Positions 25,409 to 35,206 of a DNA stretch of 64,000 nt are shown here, piece by piece. A model generated the notes under the pieces. That model did no database searches. It was not told the DNA's origin and was given only the letters and a program-made list of their open reading frames with translations. The position numbers and the translations under genes were made by a program. The stretch covers positions 73,013 to 137,012 of the forward strand of contig NW_019775835.1 in assembly GCF_001039355.2 (NCBI RefSeq), read 5' to 3'. Origin of the DNA: Lingula anatina. Lineage: Eukaryota > Brachiopoda > Lingulata > Lingulida > Lingulidae. Numbering within the stretch: the first letter of the stretch is position 1; every line of letters starts with the position of its first letter.

Positions 25409-26118
25409 CAGGCCTTAGAAATGAAATTACCGTTTATGTTATATAGTGATTACAGTCATTGTATTAATGGCTTGAAATTTGATTTAATGGTAAAAAGAAA
25501 AAAAAACTGACTGCCAGCATCAAATTATTAACTGTGAATTGTAAGCCCCCTTACCTGTCCTATTCAGCACATTCCATATGAGATTATCATAGACTCATTA
25601 CTCTGGTATTTTATTACCATAATGATAATCACATTTATTTAAAAAAAACCACACAGTAGGAAGAGTGAATTATATAAATACATAAGTTTGATTATGGAGA
25701 CATTTGTAAGCCAAATTTGTACTTGTTTCCTATTCGAGACTTGGTAAGCAGCAATATTTATAGGCGTGAATAATTCATGTCAACATTGTCAAAATCACAA
25801 TGCTCAAGATGTTCCAATCTGTTGTTTGACTTGTTGTTAATGATACACCTGAAAACAATGGAAGTGGATAGCAAATGATACATGGAATATGTGTAAATAT
25901 TGTGGAGTTGACCAACTTGCTGATAATAATCGCCATTTCATGAGAAGGTTACAGGGACTACAATGGCGGATGCAGGTGCAAGTTTTTCAAACTCTTCTTT
26001 CAAATTCTTCTGCCATATTGATCATACCCAATGGTTGAGAACAAGAACTTTTATGCAAACAGTGAGAGACATGGATGAAAGCCTAACATAATCTCAAAAA
26101 TTGTGTGCAGTAAAAAAT
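23164..26118. other. Gene-poor stretch, probable long 5' intron or intergenic
   Basis: I see no recognisable exon on either strand. Simple repeats include (TA)n near 24125-24139 and a (CT)n-(TA)n tract at about 25355-25408. A fragment near 25145-25190 ('gatcgatcctgttagattg') recalls the MITE termini described below. Confidence 0.4.
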
Positions 26119-26587
26119 TGATTATCGCAGCCAGTATTTTAACAATTGGACCATGAGATTGTGAATTAAATCTTTAATTCAGTGATGTCAAACATAAAAT
26201 CATTGTTTATGAGGCCTGGATATAGTTTATTCTTGAAATAGATGTTGAGACACTATGATATGGTTTCACCATTAGAACCAATTAAAGTTACCTTGCCATT
26301 ACAGCTACTAGTAGCTTGCCAGGAATTACTCAGTAATGAGATTTTTGAAATGATTATCACAGCCATTGTGTTTACAATTTGACCATGAAATTGTGAATTA
26401 AATTTTTAATTCAGTGATCACAATCATAAAGGACAATAATAGTTTCTGAGGCCTGGATGTAGTTCACGCTTCAAATAGTAGATGTTGAGACACTATGATA
26501 TGGTTTATGATATTAGAACCAATTAAAGTGTCCCTTCCATTGCAGCTGCTGGTAGCTTCCCAATAATTACTCAGTAATGAGATTTTT
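26119..26587. repeat. Two-copy tandem repeat, unit about 232 bp
   Basis: The block starting 'tgattatcgcagcca' near 26119 recurs from 26351 ('tgattatcacagcca') and both end in 'attactcagtaatgagattt'. Shared phrases include 'gatgttgagacactatgata' and 'ttagaaccaattaaagt'. The copies are diverged and non-coding. Confidence 0.75.
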
Positions 26588-27111
26588 CTGCCTATCAGCG
26601 GATTCCCAACTTTTGGAGCCAAAAGTATCATTTTTGAGATAATGGAAAGGCCCTTCTGGACCCCACCATATTTTCAGACTTTTTCACTTAGCAGCAGACT
26701 ATGTCCTGATTGCTACAATGATGTTAAATATATTGACAATAACACTGCTGCTAATGAGGATGATATGTTTTATTGACAACTGTGGTGTCCTTGCTTACTC
26801 ATGTGTTCACTGTATATTGTGTGACACTAGTGAATAACATCCAAATAAAATAATCTAATGGACATAAACATGTTAAAAATTCACTCATCAGTTTTGACAA
26901 TATGGACATGCCCAGATTTACCAAGATACAGGTACATGATAATGAATTAAAGGCACGTAAAGATTGCTGTTGTTTTTTCTCATCACTTGGTTACATGCTG
27001 TAAGATATACCTTGCTAATACACTAGTGCTTATGGCAACAAGCTGTTTTGATATTGAATAATGGCTTAGGTCTTCATTGAGGCTGTCATTACTTGCTTTC
27101 GTGTTACTTAA

Positions 27112-27388
27112 AGAGAAGATCCAAGTGCTAACTGGTCCATGGCTTAAATATGGCAGACCTGCATGAAAGGAAGACCCCTTAATCCTGAAATGGTCTTTCT
27201 CGCCTCTCACACGCCTCTCCACGCTTCGTCCCTGATGGGGCACAGTAATTAAATCTCGTCTCAATTTGACTAGATGCGTGGGTAGGCGTGTGAGAGGCGG
27301 AGAGACCATTACAGGATTAAGCGGTCTTCCTTTCATGTAGGGTCCGCCATATTGAGCCTTGGACCAGTTGATACTCGGATCTTCTATT
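27112..27388. mobile_element. Long palindromic (fold-back) element
   Basis: The left arm (about 27112-27214) is a near-exact inverted copy of the right arm (about 27284-27388). For example 'catgaaaggaagacc' on the left faces 'ggtcttcctttcatg' on the right, and 'cgcctctcacacgcct' faces 'aggcgtgtgagaggcg'. Arms are about 100 bases around a spacer of about 70. It looks like a MITE or fold-back transposon. A 117-aa minus-strand ORF across it is a by-product of the repeat. Confidence 0.75.
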
Positions 27389-27410
27389 CTGAATGGTCCC
27401 TAAGGGTGCT

Positions 27411-27622
27411 TTCCCAGAGATTTAGATCGATCTAAAGATTAAGATTTAGATCGACCTAACTCCCTTGGGGGTGACGCTAAATTGCAGACAGCCGAGTGAG
27501 CACCATAGTTAATTACCCCCTTACAGCTTTTAGTAGGCGGGACAGACGCTTAAGCCAGCCAAGCTGACAGTAATCTAGTGAGACTCCCCACAGGGATAGA
27601 TCGATCTAAAAATCTATGGAAT
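27411..27622. mobile_element. MITE copy 1 (GATCGATC-ended family)
   Basis: This short non-coding element begins 'cagagatttagatcgatc' and ends 'gatcgatctaaaaatct', an imperfect terminal inverted repeat. Its interior ('cagcttttagtaggcggga', 'gctgacagtaatctagtgag') is shared with 31760-31974, showing a dispersed family. It sits directly beside the palindromic element at 27112-27388. Confidence 0.75.
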
Positions 27623-29489
27623 TGGGGTGTAAGAATGCATTGTCCAAGTACAAGGATAGCACCTCTCACAGCCCTGTGCTCCAGGTTTGGAAAATTGGAA
27701 ATGGGACTTTTGTGCCTCACTTGGCTGAGCAATATATTGTTACCATGCCCCTAGACATTTTCCTTTGATAATGGGATTAGGAGCACCAACCATTATTGAT
27801 GCAGGCTCAATGAGGGTTTATGGCTGAGATTACAGATGTAGTATAGAGCTGGGATATGGAGCACATTCATGGTGTTGTACAATATTCGGAGGATGTCTGA
27901 AATGGTTGGTAAAAGAATGAAATTGGGTACAGTAGTATCAAGCATGTTATTGTTAAAAAAAATGCCTGGTGAATGATATGGTTACATTGTCACAGTTAAG
28001 AAGAGATATCTGAGGCTACTGATTAAAGCTGGCTTTTGCTACACCAATTATTAATTTAAAGTATTCTTCTACACTTGCATTCACATGTTTTCTTTCAACA
28101 GAATATTTCACACCATTAGGATAAAAAAATATAGATGTTATGAAATTTTTAGTAAAGCACAAAGTTTTCTGTGTCAGTCTGCAGAATTAATAGAATTCCC
28201 CTGGTGATGACTTGACCAACTTTTGTGACTAGGAAAGGGTTAAACAGGCACTGGGGAGAGGGAAATGGGTCAATGTAAAATGTTTTGAAGCCCTGATTCA
28301 GAATGAACTTACAGTACCAACAGGATCAATCTATCTCTTCAGGGATTCACACTGAAGTGCAGTCATTGTAGTCACCTTAATTGTCAGGCACTCTTTCTCT
28401 CCCCCCCCCCTCCCAACCACATACTCTTGTATGCTGATTAAAATGATTATACTTTAATGAGAATACCCTGCAAAGCTAGACTGATCCAGCCATGTGAGAA
28501 TCTGAATGCGCTCTAAGACACATGACCAGATGAGAGCAGAGTCTGTGGTAAGCATCTTCAAGAATGTCTGATATTCTGGTAACCAAATTGTTGTAAATCA
28601 TGCAATCAATACTGTGGACTAGTCTGCCATGTTTGCATGTTACACCTACATAGATATACAGACATATGCAGTTATTCTTCCCTCCTAACCAGGATTCACC
28701 TGTCCACACAGAGGGGTCATTACAGCACTCCTTGCCCCTCCTATCACTGAATGCCATGTCAGCTCACTAGTCGGAGAGTAAATATAAGATTTAGTCCAGC
28801 AGGAGATAGTGAGGTGGAAAATCTGGGATTTTCTAATGGTAAGACTCTTCTAGACTAATGTTGACAGTATGGATCAGTAAGATAATTTCCAAGTTACATT
28901 ACCCACAAAGTTCAGGGGCCGATCCAGAGATATTTTCTGATAGTCTTCTAAATTATCTTTGTTGATCCATCCTCTATTTTTTACTGTTTTCTGACAGACC
29001 CAGAAGATGGCCTCAATCTGCCGCTGGAGTTTGTACCGACCCAACTAGTACAATGTGTCTATCTGAATGGGATCTAAGTCCCTGTCCCACTGTCCTTGTG
29101 GCAAAAGTGTCGGCTGATTATGATTTTAACCCTTTGCTCTTTAATGCAGCACATGAGCTGCCCTTCGACATCACAACCAAGAGGTGATAAGTCCACTTTT
29201 CCCTGGAGAAAATATCACTTCTTCCTTGGAAAAAGTGCAGTCCTGTTATTTAGTGAATTATATGACAGATGGCACTGAATATATGAAGTGAAGTAAGATG
29301 AAGATGCAATTAATAATAAATCTCACACAGGAGTGAAGTTATGAGATGGTGGTCATCAGGTGTGGGGGGGGGGGGTTAACAATTAAAGGCCTACAATTCT
29401 GTCTTAACAAGCTCATGAAGAACACCTGGAAGAATCAAACCTTTCATTTTGATATTATGAAGTAATATTTCTTTCTTTGTATTTTTCAG
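27623..29489. other. Non-coding stretch before the MGAT3-like exon
   Basis: No recognisable gene. It includes a poly-C run near 28402 and a G run at about 29362-29374. A 93-codon minus-strand ORF at 28476-28757 has no family signature I can name. The last bases form a polypyrimidine tract and the acceptor TTTTTCAG (ending 29489) of the next exon. Confidence 0.4.
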
Positions 29490-29498
29490 GCTGAAGCC

Positions 29499-31046
29499 AT
29501 GAGCCACCCCTCCAAGATCTTCAACAGTAAACAATGCATCAAGGGTGTTATCATAGCAGTGGTGCTGATGCAGTTATGTGGGATGAGCTATTATCTTGTC
29601 TTCACACTGGGAAAACAGAGACAAAAGAATGCATCACATGTACAAGATTCTAATGGTGATCCACACGTGTATAATGTCAAGGTCCTTGAGGAAGTTTTGC
29701 ATCCAGGCGGGGATTCCAATTTCAAAATTGAAGGCAAGAAGGTAGCTAAAGTTATAGGAAATCTGAGTAAAAAACAGCAAGATTTTTTTCCAAAAATCAA
29801 AAGTAACATTTCAGTATATACAACACAGTCACAGAGAGTGAAATTCTCAGAAACACTGCAAAAACAGAAGAGTTTTAAAAAATTCAACAAATATATATCG
29901 CAAAAAGTGATTCTTGGTGAAGATAAAAAATCATATTTCCACATAGTTGGTACAAAACGTTGTTTTAAGGAAGGGACAAAAAGTTTTACTAACCAAGGAT
30001 TATGTACTTGTTTACCTAACTGGTATGGCCCACAATGCAGCATTCCCGCCTGTGTACACTTCGCTGATTATCCACCACGAACACTTCATGTCAGAAAAAA
30101 TCCAAGACGTATCATTCATGCTTTCCCTTTTAATCATGAGTTTGAAGCATTAACGACTCTTCTTCATGAAGTCGGAGATGTTGTAGATCAATTCATCATC
30201 GTGGAATCAAACTACAGTGCATATGGAGACAAGAAACAGTTACGACTGCTGAAAGCATTAAACTCTGGATTTGGTGCAGAGTATCATTCCAAAATTTTAT
30301 ACATATTTTTAGACCATTTTCCAGAAGGAGGACGTAAAGATGGTTGGATTGCTGATGCTTACATTCGAGCTTACTGTGGAAAGAAAGGATTAAAACACAT
30401 TGGGGATTTAAGACCAGACGACATTATGATTATAACGGATGCTGATGAACTACCATCACGAGACCTTATGCTCTTTCTAAAATGGCACAATGGCTTCCCA
30501 GAGCCTTTTGGAATAAAATTCCGCTGGTCGGTGTATGGGTACTATTGGAAAATGCCAGAAATTTCAAGGATAATGGTTGGCTGCTCAATGTTTATTTTCA
30601 AATACGTCTTTCAATATGACACAAGTGCTCTACGTAAAGCAGTGGAAGGCACATACTTACTTGATAAACCCTCTTTGCGCTGGTTAGCTGATAACGTGAC
30701 TACAGAGCCTTGGTTTTTTGGTTCCCACAACCACCTGGGGGGCTGGCATTGCTCTTGGTGTTTCAAACCAAAAGGAATTGCGACAAAACTGACCTCAGCT
30801 CAAAATGGAGATTACCCGCGCTGGGGTGACTTCCCAGAGAAGCAGAACCTTACCTATATTGCAAACCTGATTAAGACGGGTACCTGGTTTGACGGCAATA
30901 CTTTAGGAGAGGGAGGTGTTGTTTATGAAACACCTAAAACGGATCCATTCTTTGCTCCATCTTATTTGCTTAAGAATCCTGACAAATTCAAATACCTATT
31001 AAAAAATCCATATAGAAAACTACAAAATAGATACAACCAGGATTAG
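29499..31046 (+). CDS. MGAT3: MGAT3-like beta-1,4-mannosyl-glycoprotein N-acetylglucosaminyltransferase (GT17), 515 aa
   Basis: Family GT17 enzymes add the bisecting GlcNAc to the core beta-mannose of N-glycans in the Golgi. The whole coding region lies in one exon whose acceptor ends at 29489, ten bases before the ATG. The layout is a type II membrane protein: short cytosolic tail, membrane segment at about residues 16-37, a basic, Lys-rich stem to about residue 150, an EGF-like cysteine cluster at 155-185 (C171-x5-G-x2-C180), then the GT17 catalytic domain from about 186 to the end. IITDADELP carries a D314-A-D316 motif, the expected metal/UDP-sugar site. FNHEFEALTTLLHEVGDVVD and FWFGSHNH-type segments fit the family. 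Donor specificity and the bisecting activity itself are inferred from homology, and invertebrate GT17 members may differ in function. Confidence 0.9.
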   Translation: MSHPSKIFNSKQCIKGVIIAVVLMQLCGMSYYLVFTLGKQRQKNASHVQDSNGDPHVYNVKVLEEVLHPGGDSNFKIEGKKVAKVIGNLSKKQQDFFPKIKSNISVYTTQSQRVKFSETLQKQKSFKKFNKYISQKVILGEDKKSYFHIVGTKRCFKEGTKSFTNQGLCTCLPNWYGPQCSIPACVHFADYPPRTLHVRKNPRRIIHAFPFNHEFEALTTLLHEVGDVVDQFIIVESNYSAYGDKKQLRLLKALNSGFGAEYHSKILYIFLDHFPEGGRKDGWIADAYIRAYCGKKGLKHIGDLRPDDIMIITDADELPSRDLMLFLKWHNGFPEPFGIKFRWSVYGYYWKMPEISRIMVGCSMFIFKYVFQYDTSALRKAVEGTYLLDKPSLRWLADNVTTEPWFFGSHNHLGGWHCSWCFKPKGIATKLTSAQNGDYPRWGDFPEKQNLTYIANLIKTGTWFDGNTLGEGGVVYETPKTDPFFAPSYLLKNPDKFKYLLKNPYRKLQNRYNQD

Positions 31047-34000
31047 AGTTTTCTTTTTTGAAACATGGACATTATGTCCATGTTTGAAATTAGAAATAGT
31101 GGTAATATATTCAGTGCTTATTGAAATTATTGTATGAGAGGCAATGATTAATCAAACTGAATTAATTAATTTTAGAAGTTGAATGTGTAGAGGTTAGTGA
31201 TAGAAGAATTGTAATTCTTTCTGAAGGCATATCATGGTTTGCACAGAAATAGAATAGAAAAAAAATGGCACAAATATTTTAATGTTACAGTTTTATTTAT
31301 ATGAGTAATACATTTTTGTGATGTGAAATATGTGAATGAAAAGAAGTTTTTGATATATTTACTACTTATGGACATGAAAATATCCCTGGAGATTTAAGAA
31401 TCTGAATTATGATTTAATGTCTTAATAGTTTTGCCCTTTTATGCATACAAAATTGTACAAAGGGTGCAGTATAATTATAGTAATTAAAGAGGGAGACCAA
31501 AAGCCCTTTTTCTATTAATGTTTGTTATCATATAAAGGACATACTTGTATTTTCTTTTACAAAAAAGGGGGGTTATATATACATTTCCTACAAAATTGGA
31601 TATTACACAGACTTAACGTTACTCTATTGAGTGTTCAATACATATAAAACTATTCATATGTATAAAAATACCTAGACAGTATAAAATTTGTATGTTACTA
31701 GGTGCTTTGTATTCTATGAAAATCTTCATCCGTTTTTGAGGTGCTGTGTCTTTCAGTAAGACTACATTCCCACAGATTTAGATCGATCCATCTGAATTGA
31801 CCTATCTCCCTGGGGGTTCATGTTAAATTGCTGTCAGCCGAGCGCGCACGGAAGTTAATTACCCTCTTACAGCTTTTAGTAGGCGGGACAGACATTTAAG
31901 CTGGCTAAGCTGACAGTAATCTAGTGAGACTCCCCAAGGGGAAAGATCGATCTAAAATCTGTGGGAGTGCAGTCAAAGAGAACCAATTATGGGTGTGCAA
32001 TGAAGGTTGTGAAATGAGCTGCTATATTACATGATATATAAACTTAAGGTCGGTATCTCTATTCAGGGGGGAAGAAATTGTTAATTTAACAGATAATGTA
32101 TTTTTAAGTCATTATTTTTTAAAGTTGCAACATTCTTATTGAATGATAGCAACAAAATAAAAAACAGGCTACCCTACACCTCTAATTTATGCAGTAAAAG
32201 CACTACAAATGCTATATAGAAATATATATATATATTTTTTTTTTTGTAATTATAAGATCATGTATCAGAAAGTTACTACTGTTCTTCTAATTTATCTTGC
32301 TAGATGTTTCTAAATGTTGGAGGTTCTACTTATTGAGTTTTTTCTTTTGATCAAAGAATGTATCCATGATGTAATACATGTCACAGAGTCAAAAATTATT
32401 TTTGCTGAATTTTCACAAAATATGTTCTGACTAATTCTGTGCACATATTCGGTACTGTGAGAGAGGTTTTTGCCAGAATTGAAGGCGTTCTGCTGGCTTC
32501 TGGTAGATAGTAAAAGTTGATCTAGTCTGTTATAAGAGACAATTGTTTTTCTGCATTGCTTCAGTAAAGCTGAAGGTTTACATTCCATAAGACATTATTA
32601 GATTTATATTTCTTATCTATGTAATATGTACAAAATCTACTTATAGCATTATTTCAGAATTAACCATGTAGTATTACTGTAATGAATTTATATCACATCT
32701 TCTTAATATTGCATTTTGCTATGAAGAAATTGCATATTTGTGTTAAATTGCAGGGATGTCAAAACAAGTAAGACTGACCTACTTACCTATGAGGCCTACT
32801 ACTGATATTGCAAATACAGGATTTTATACTTGGACATTTTTCAGTTTTAATTAACTTATGGGGAAAATTTTCACTTTTTGTTAGTAGACACAGTGATGTG
32901 GGTAAAGTAGCACAAAGATTTGTTGGTTAATTTTTTTTTTTTCTTTTTTTTTGCCATTTATTGTGAAATATTTTGAAAAAGAATTATGTCAGTGATGGTT
33001 TTGAAAGTCTTTTTGATTAAATATCTAATATTTTTTTCTGGAGTGTAAAGTTATATTATGTTGGGGGAAGGATGTGGGTGATTTTTTCAATGCTTTGTCC
33101 CATACTGTAGTAAATTTCATTTAATATTATTTCTTTCCTCTTTTGTGGGTTTAAAGATATATGTTTTTTATTTTTGTAAATTTTATGCTTCCTTTTTAGT
33201 TTTAGAAAGTCCATATACAGAAATTCATCAGTAATTCAGGAATTTTATTGCTAAAGGTGATTGTGTAAATGATTTTGTATTGCAAATGCGTTTTGTCTGC
33301 TGGTTGCAAGAGTAAGATTTTTGTTAAAGATTTAGTGCAGTGTAGTATGTGATATTGAAACTTATTAATTAGTCTCTGTAATTGTAATTTTGTGGTTGAA
33401 TGCCAAAGGATTGTGTTGATGAAATGTTTACAAATTCTTGTGTCAAGAATTTCCCAAAGGGAATGGCGTTATACAAATCACAAAAAAACTTCCTGCATTT
33501 TCAGCCATTATTGTTGTCATATTCATTAGTTCCTAGTTTTCAACTATAGTAAATTGCAATTTTAGGCTAATATATATGTACTTATATTATGTTTGCTCTG
33601 TTTTGATAGAAACTGTAAGCGAATTGCGTACCAGCTTTTATACCACTCATTATTGTTTCTCATAACTTTTTTAATTGTGTTGAAGACAAAAAAGATTCCA
33701 TGGGTAATTTTTACCGTAATTTTTATATTAATGATACTTTATTTAGCACTCACGTGTTTGCAAATAAATGTTAACAAGCTCTCTACTGTGACAACTAGTT
33801 AAAAACTGCTTTACGTTTATGCGTATACAGCGTACAGAGATAACTAAATAAGTAAAACAATACGATTGAGAGGTAATATGAGATACACATTTTTTTGCAC
33901 TGTATTATCAAATGTTGCGTAATTGCTTCCGATAACAATGACTAAACATCAATAACTGTGATTTACCTTTTAAGAAAGTTCCACTTTTTTATTTTTTTTG

Positions 34001-34900
34001 GGGGGGGGGGTCATTTAGCCATATCGTATCATAAACCTTAAACACAAGAAATGAAAAGAGTGGAAGGTGAAAGTAATTTCATAAAGTTGATGATCTTTTA
34101 AATTATTTTAGTCGGATTATTAAAACATACGTCATACGCCTCAATAATTGCCAATACATAACTCCGACCCCCCCCCCCTCCCCCGCGGAACGCCTGGCTC
34201 AGACGCCCTCTAAGGTGAATTCAGATTTTAACCAGGTTTTCAACCGTACGTAGCTTCAGCGGGCTGTTTTAATTGTCATCTGCTCTAAGTTTTCAGACAT
34301 GGACTTTGAAACTTGAACATCTTAATTTTAATTTCGATTTACCCACACGTTGGGTGCAGACTTTCAAGTTAAGCCAGAATTATGTAGAAAAGAGCGTGCC
34401 TATTTTTTAAGTGGGCACGAAACTTTTGGAGAACCAAGCATTCAAGACAGTCACCTCAATATCGGAGTGTTGGGGTGGGGATGGGAGCAGATTCACGCAA
34501 AAATCTAAAGTGGAAACCTGTCTTTGATTTTCGAACAGAATTTAGTCTTGTAAAACGCACTAGCTTACGGTCTTAGGAAACGAGGTCTTCGATTTGTTTC
34601 AATGTTTGTTAATATATCGGATAGCTGTTTTGCATAGGTTTATTCCATGTGATGTGTAAATGAATCGTTTTCCTTTTAATTGACTTAACTTTTGCTTATA
34701 TTTGCCTAAAGTGTTCGAAAACCGCAATAGTAATAATAGCAATAAATAAAAACAATTTAAACACATAAAAAAAGATTAATTTTTTTATCCATCATCTGCA
34801 TTCCCTTGTGTTGTGAAAAAAATCGTTGCTCTGATCCTTGGTGTTTAGCGTAGGAGTGCATTTCCCGCCTACTGTCAGAGCAGCGCGGTGATTCAGAAGA
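31047..34900 (+). other. MGAT3-like 3' flank and intergenic region
   Basis: AT-rich, with a likely long 3' UTR; a candidate poly(A) signal AATAAA is at 33763-33768. It contains MITE copy 2 (31760-31974), a G run near 34001-34010 and a C-rich run near 34167-34184. No convincing exon is seen. Confidence 0.45.
31760..31974. mobile_element. MITE copy 2 (GATCGATC-ended family)
   Basis: The termini are better preserved than in copy 1: 'gactacattcccacagattt' at the left faces 'aaatctgtgggagtgcagtc' at the right, giving about 29 bases of imperfect inverted repeat. The interior matches 27411-27622. It is non-autonomous, with no ORF. Confidence 0.8.
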
Positions 34901-35206
34901 TTGTTATTCACCTGTATCAAACAAAGCGACACTCTTTAAGTCACGTGACCGATGTGCGTCCTCAATACACCTCAGCATTAAATTCACCACTACGATTAAT
35001 GCTATGCAATTTGAATATCTCCAAACCGATTTTTGATGAGGTCTATTACGAATCTCATCAGTGTGTTTGATTAAAGGCACATAATTAGTGGTGTAATTAA
35101 CGCCGTCCTCGGCGTCTCCCACCTGGTCTGAGTGTGTCAAGTCCCTCCAGGTCGAGGCCAGGTATGAGACATAGGTAAACACTTTAACGGCTAGTCACAA
35201 ACCAAG
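34901..35206 (+). promoter_or_regulatory. Promoter / 5' UTR region of bark
   Basis: The region is GC-richer than its flanks. It contains a ten-base palindrome GTCACGTGAC at 34940-34949, an extended E-box (bHLH, CLEAR-type consensus). The bark start codon at 35207 has a good context (accaagATGGCG). Confidence 0.4.

Noticed and set aside
26983-27336. 117-codon minus-strand ORF
   Set aside because: It spans the palindromic element and owes its length to the inverted repeat; the product resembles nothing known.
28476-28757. 93-codon minus-strand ORF with several cysteines
   Set aside because: No recognisable domain, no splice partners and no supporting context; left as unassigned.
29591-30043. 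150-codon minus-strand ORF opposite the MGAT3-like gene
   Set aside because: Antisense shadow of a well-supported coding exon.
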